The notes under the pieces are model-generated. The model worked only from the letters and a program-made list of their open reading frames with translations, was not told the DNA's origin and searched no databases. A stretch of DNA of 64,000 nt from Naumovozyma dairenensis CBS 421 (lineage: Eukaryota; Ascomycota; Saccharomycetes; Saccharomycetales; Saccharomycetaceae), in NCBI RefSeq assembly GCF_000227115.2, contig NC_016485.2, positions 1,278,025-1,342,024 on the forward strand, written 5' to 3'. Position numbers and translations under genes: made by a program. This document shows, in pieces, positions 60,923 through 64,000 of this stretch; the first letter of the stretch is position 1, and every line of letters begins with the position of its first letter.

Positions 60923-62150
60923 GAAAGTTATGATAATCATGTAAATATACAACTCACATATTCAATTTATCCTACATATTAAAATATACAATATCATCAC
61001 ATTATTTGAATTATAAATGTTTAGTTTTATTACATTCGTATTTGAGTGTATTATGGTTTTCGCTAATAAAAATATCAAAGTACGTATGAGTTTGAACTAA
61101 CCAGCAGATATTCTTAAAATAAAGCCATTGCTCTATCAATGTCGGGTCAGCCAAACCTATTGCCCAACATCTAAACCGCTTGGTGGTTCCTCACCAACAT
61201 AGCCGTCACCAACTTGGACATGTGAGTTAATCATCTCTAGTATCCTATAGATTCCAGGGCTGCTTTGTTATACTTCTCTGGATTACTCCTTGTTCTTTCA
61301 AAGGGTACTATAATTTTTTGTTCTAGGGGTTACCACTTAAATTAGAGTAAGTCAAAGGTAACATTATGGCCAACACGTAATGCGAACATATTAAAGGCGT
61401 GCAACAAGGAAAGAAAAAGAAGGATAGTTCAACAATTTGACGTTCAATGAGCCCTGAAAAAAGTGCTACAGAAAAAAATTGATCAAAACTCTAATATTAG
61501 AATCAATTGAACTCATCCTTCCTGGAATCATACAAAGAGAAACAGAAAAAAGAGACTTGAAAGATTAGGACCAAGAACTGACGGAGAAAGCAAAATTTTC
61601 CAATCCCGCAACTTGATGTCTTATCCTCGGCCTACTAAATTACTTGAACCTGAAACAGAATTCAATACTTTTGTCCAGGATCAATATTGCTTTGAAATAT
61701 TCACAATACTTTACCTGTCGAACGAAAAAAATCGCAGAAAATTGTTGTAAGAGAGTTTGTAAAAACTTTTAGCTAACTCCTTGAAAAGGTTAAATTTTCA
61801 TAAACTTGTATTTAAACAATTTTACGAACCTAATTTAAAACTATACCAACTTTATAAATCATTGTTGTACTAGTTTACCTTTACCAGAAGTTGCTTCCAG
61901 GCATATTCTATAGTATATTCTCTGACATGGTGAAAGTGTCACGGTCACTATTACTGGAACTGCCCTTCGAAACCTTTTCGCGCCACATTTTATTGAGTTT
62001 ATTTATTATTTCTTTATTTAATTGTTTGTTTATATTAAGATCAAAAACACATCGCCAACAACACTTTTATTGAGCAAGAAGGTGTCTATCCATGCATCTG
62101 ATCACAAATTCGCGTTCCAAATTTGACTATACATATTATATCAAAACTGA
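60923..62150. other. 1.2-kb intergenic region MRPL49 to BCK1
   Basis: It holds the MRPL49 3' region and the BCK1 promoter. The part at about 61155-61330 is less AT-rich than its surroundings and reads, on the minus strand, like decayed coding sequence (separate entry). The remainder shows nothing that I can name. Confidence 0.45.
61158..61335 (-). pseudogene. possible decayed coding remnant, unidentified
   Basis: On the minus strand one frame reads EQKIIVPFERTRSNPEKYNK followed by AALES. A second frame continues as IYRILEMINSHVQVGDGYVG, then EEPPSGLDVGQ and a stop (61158-61160). The two meet without a gap near 61250, as expected for one gene fragment with a frameshift. Composition is protein-like (few Asn/Ile/Lys runs) and local GC is raised. 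I do not recognise the family. The stop overlaps a TGTTGGG sequence, the start of many yeast LTRs, so an old retroelement 3' end is one possibility. Chance cannot be excluded. Confidence 0.3.
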
Positions 62151-64000
62151 ATGCCATTTTTGAAGAAGATCACTGGGGGTGGCTATCATTCTCGCTCCGG
62201 TTCTGCTTCTTCAATAAAATTTGGTCCATCATCTAATCAGCAAGGTACATCGACGAAAACTACCAGACCATCATCGAGAAAGAGTGTCGTAAATGATAAT
62301 AGGACCTCCACAATTTTGAATGGGACATCTCTTAACCAAGAAATCTCTGTAGATACCTCAACCACAGATAGTAACGCTCTACAGCCGCTGCACGTTAATA
62401 CATCGACCTCTACTATATCACAATATATTACCTCCAACAATACTAGTCCGAAAAGTCCAATTGGACCCCTGCTAAATACTGGCACTCCAAATTTTGTATC
62501 TTCGACTAATACACCATCCGCTACTGTATCGATGCCCTATGTCCCCGAAAACAGTAAATCAATATATACGAATAATTCCAATTCAAGGAAGTCATCAGGA
62601 GGAAATAGCGTCAATAGCTTATCCTTCGACAAGTTAATACTTTCATGGGATCCTACAGATCCAGATGAATGGACTTTACAACGTGTACTATCATGGTTTA
62701 GGTTCCACGAGTTTCCTGAATCATGGATCACCTTCTTTAGGAAACATCAAATATATGGTTATAAGTTCATCAAATTATTGGCTCATGACAATTTTGCTGT
62801 TTATGAAAGGTATTTGCCTCAGGGGAAAAATGCATCGTATACAAGATTTCAACATCTACTGAAGAAGACGATGACAAAAAATGTTAACAATACTAATCAT
62901 ATCAGACAAAAAAGTTTAGAAAAGACAAAACCCTTAAGAAGTTCAAGTGAATCGATAAATTTGAAACATAATAATAGCAAATCACAAGATGATATTCCTT
63001 CTGCGTCATCATCATCTTCCTCCTCCAGGTCGGCATCTGAATCTGCATTGACACCAACAAAATCAGATCCATCATTCCAAAATGATCTTAATACTAATAA
63101 CAATACAAACAAATCGTTACCCTTAAGGAGTCATCAGAAGACTAAAAGTACAAGCTCTTTATATAGAAGAAGTTTTATTTCTCTTCGTGGTTCAGTTTCT
63201 GGGAATTCACCAAATTATGCGAAGAGTCCTTCTTCAAACATAAAATTATATATTCCGTCACGCCCACAGTCAATAAATGAAGAACAAGTAGTCACATCGA
63301 TCAATAGCAATACTAACACTATCAACAAACCTTCCAATACGACCCATTATATTCAACAACAACAACAACAACAACCATTGACGCCGCCATCGGCATCACC
63401 AGGTGGCATATTTAGAAGGCATCATAAAAGCAGTTCATCTGAGTCGTCTCTCTTAAACACATTATTTGGTTCTTCTGCTTCTTTATCAGCAACGGCAGTT
63501 AATAGCAACATGACAAATAACGATAACAAAGGTTCAAATTCTGTCAATGCATCGTCGTATCAAACTGTTTCAAGCAAACACCATCATAGTTTATCTAGCG
63601 ATAATTTAGCAAAACCTAAACCATTTTACTTCGACGAATCTGTACCTCCACTTCCAGTAAAACATGGATCTACCTCATCAGAAGAGAAAAGCACTATATG
63701 GGAAAAGATTAAAAGGAGAAGTCAAGTTATCACTCCTATCCCACATCCAACAACATCTTCCCCATCTCTGGTATTACCATCACCATCAAATTCAAGTGTA
63801 CTCACTTTAACTCCTACTCACCAGGATGCAGCCTCAATAACACCAATATCAACTCCCACCACTAAACAGTCACAGAAAAAAGAACCGTATAAATCAGAAA
63901 ACAAAGCAAAGAAAACTGATAATCAAATAAATACAAAGGAAACAAGGAAAACGAAAATAAAAATTGATAGTATATTTTTCCCAAAGGAAAAATTGAAAGT
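62151..64000 (+). CDS. BCK1: cell-wall-integrity MAPKKK, 3' end outside window
   Basis: The frame opens at ATG 62151 and stays open to the last base (616 codons), so only the N-terminal part is present; S. cerevisiae Bck1 has 1478 residues and its kinase domain is C-terminal. The start MPFLKKITGGGYHSRSGS matches Bck1. A conserved SAM-like region lies at about residues 145-245, including GGNSVNSLSFDKLILSWDPT, then DEWTLQRVLSWF and YLPQGKNASYTRFQ. After it comes Ser/Asn/Pro-rich linker with poly-Gln near 63352-63375. Bck1 is activated by Pkc1 and phosphorylates Mkk1/2 in the cell-wall MAPK cascade. Position after MRPL49 matches YJL095W. Confidence 0.96.
   Translation, partial: MPFLKKITGGGYHSRSGSASSIKFGPSSNQQGTSTKTTRPSSRKSVVNDNRTSTILNGTSLNQEISVDTSTTDSNALQPLHVNTSTSTISQYITSNNTSPKSPIGPLLNTGTPNFVSSTNTPSATVSMPYVPENSKSIYTNNSNSRKSSGGNSVNSLSFDKLILSWDPTDPDEWTLQRVLSWFRFHEFPESWITFFRKHQIYGYKFIKLLAHDNFAVYERYLPQGKNASYTRFQHLLKKTMTKNVNNTNHIRQKSLEKTKPLRSSSESINLKHNNSKSQDDIPSASSSSSSSRSASESALTPTKSDPSFQNDLNTNNNTNKSLPLRSHQKTKSTSSLYRRSFISLRGSVSGNSPNYAKSPSSNIKLYIPSRPQSINEEQVVTSINSNTNTINKPSNTTHYIQQQQQQQPLTPPSASPGGIFRRHHKSSSSESSLLNTLFGSSASLSATAVNSNMTNNDNKGSNSVNASSYQTVSSKHHHSLSSDNLAKPKPFYFDESVPPLPVKHGSTSSEEKSTIWEKIKRRSQVITPIPHPTTSSPSLVLPSPSNSSVLTLTPTHQDAASITPISTPTTKQSQKKEPYKSENKAKKTDNQINTKETRKTKIKIDSIFFPKEKLK

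Noticed and set aside
1..64000. CRISPR arrays, rRNA genes, bacterial operon signals
   Set aside because: None seen. Gene content and tRNA intron are those of a yeast nuclear genome.

Overview
The window is nuclear DNA of a budding yeast of the Saccharomycetaceae. Genes are intron-poor and AT-rich, many proteins carry Asn/Asp-rich low-complexity tracts, and almost every gene has a recognisable Saccharomyces cerevisiae orthologue in recognisable order. The right half follows S. cerevisiae chromosome X left arm (MDV1 to BCK1), but CCT7, PRM10 and GSH1 are missing from their expected slots. That is the pattern of a whole-genome-duplication descendant that resolved its duplicates differently from S. 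cerevisiae. A Naumovozyma, Kazachstania or Tetrapisispora/Vanderwaltozyma type genome fits; the genus is inference and was not tested. A run of 20 N (33618-33637) shows this is a scaffold.

Left block (1-18685): the 3' part of HAP1 (haem-responsive activator), a YLR257W-like protein, a NudE-like coiled-coil protein (NDL1), glycogen synthase (GSY), a calmodulin-dependent kinase (CMK), an IOC3/ESC8 chromatin protein, the t-SNARE TLG2 and the four-TM protein TOS7. In S. cerevisiae this set is split over chromosomes VI, XII and XV, so the window keeps a more continuous order.

Middle (18686-23708): about 5 kb without a credible protein gene. It holds a tRNA-Tyr with intron, a tRNA-Asp, a ~304-bp terminal-inverted-repeat element (MITE-like), a possible LTR remnant, and two strongly diverged copies of a ~1-1.4-kb repeat lying just upstream of the two tRNA genes.

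Right block (23709-64000): MDV1/CAF4 (mitochondrial fission), GZF3/DAL80 (GATA repressor), UTP10 (SSU processome, with a PAC/RRPE promoter), assembly gap, IME2 (meiotic kinase), SET4, PAM16 (mitochondrial import motor), GSM1 (zinc-cluster regulator), MEF2 (mitochondrial EF-G), tRNA-Arg(ACG), LSB6 (PI4-kinase), CHS6/BCH2 (exomer cargo adaptor), SAP185/190 (Sit4 partner), PHS1 (fatty-acid elongation dehydratase), MRPL49 and the 5' part of BCK1 (cell-wall MAPKKK).

The most notable non-genic object is a 706-bp hAT DNA transposon remnant between PAM16 and GSM1. It has 17/18-bp terminal inverted repeats, a perfect 8-bp target duplication and a frameshifted fragment of the transposase C-terminal domain. 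The TIRs of the element near tRNA-Tyr, and two single ends elsewhere, resemble its termini.
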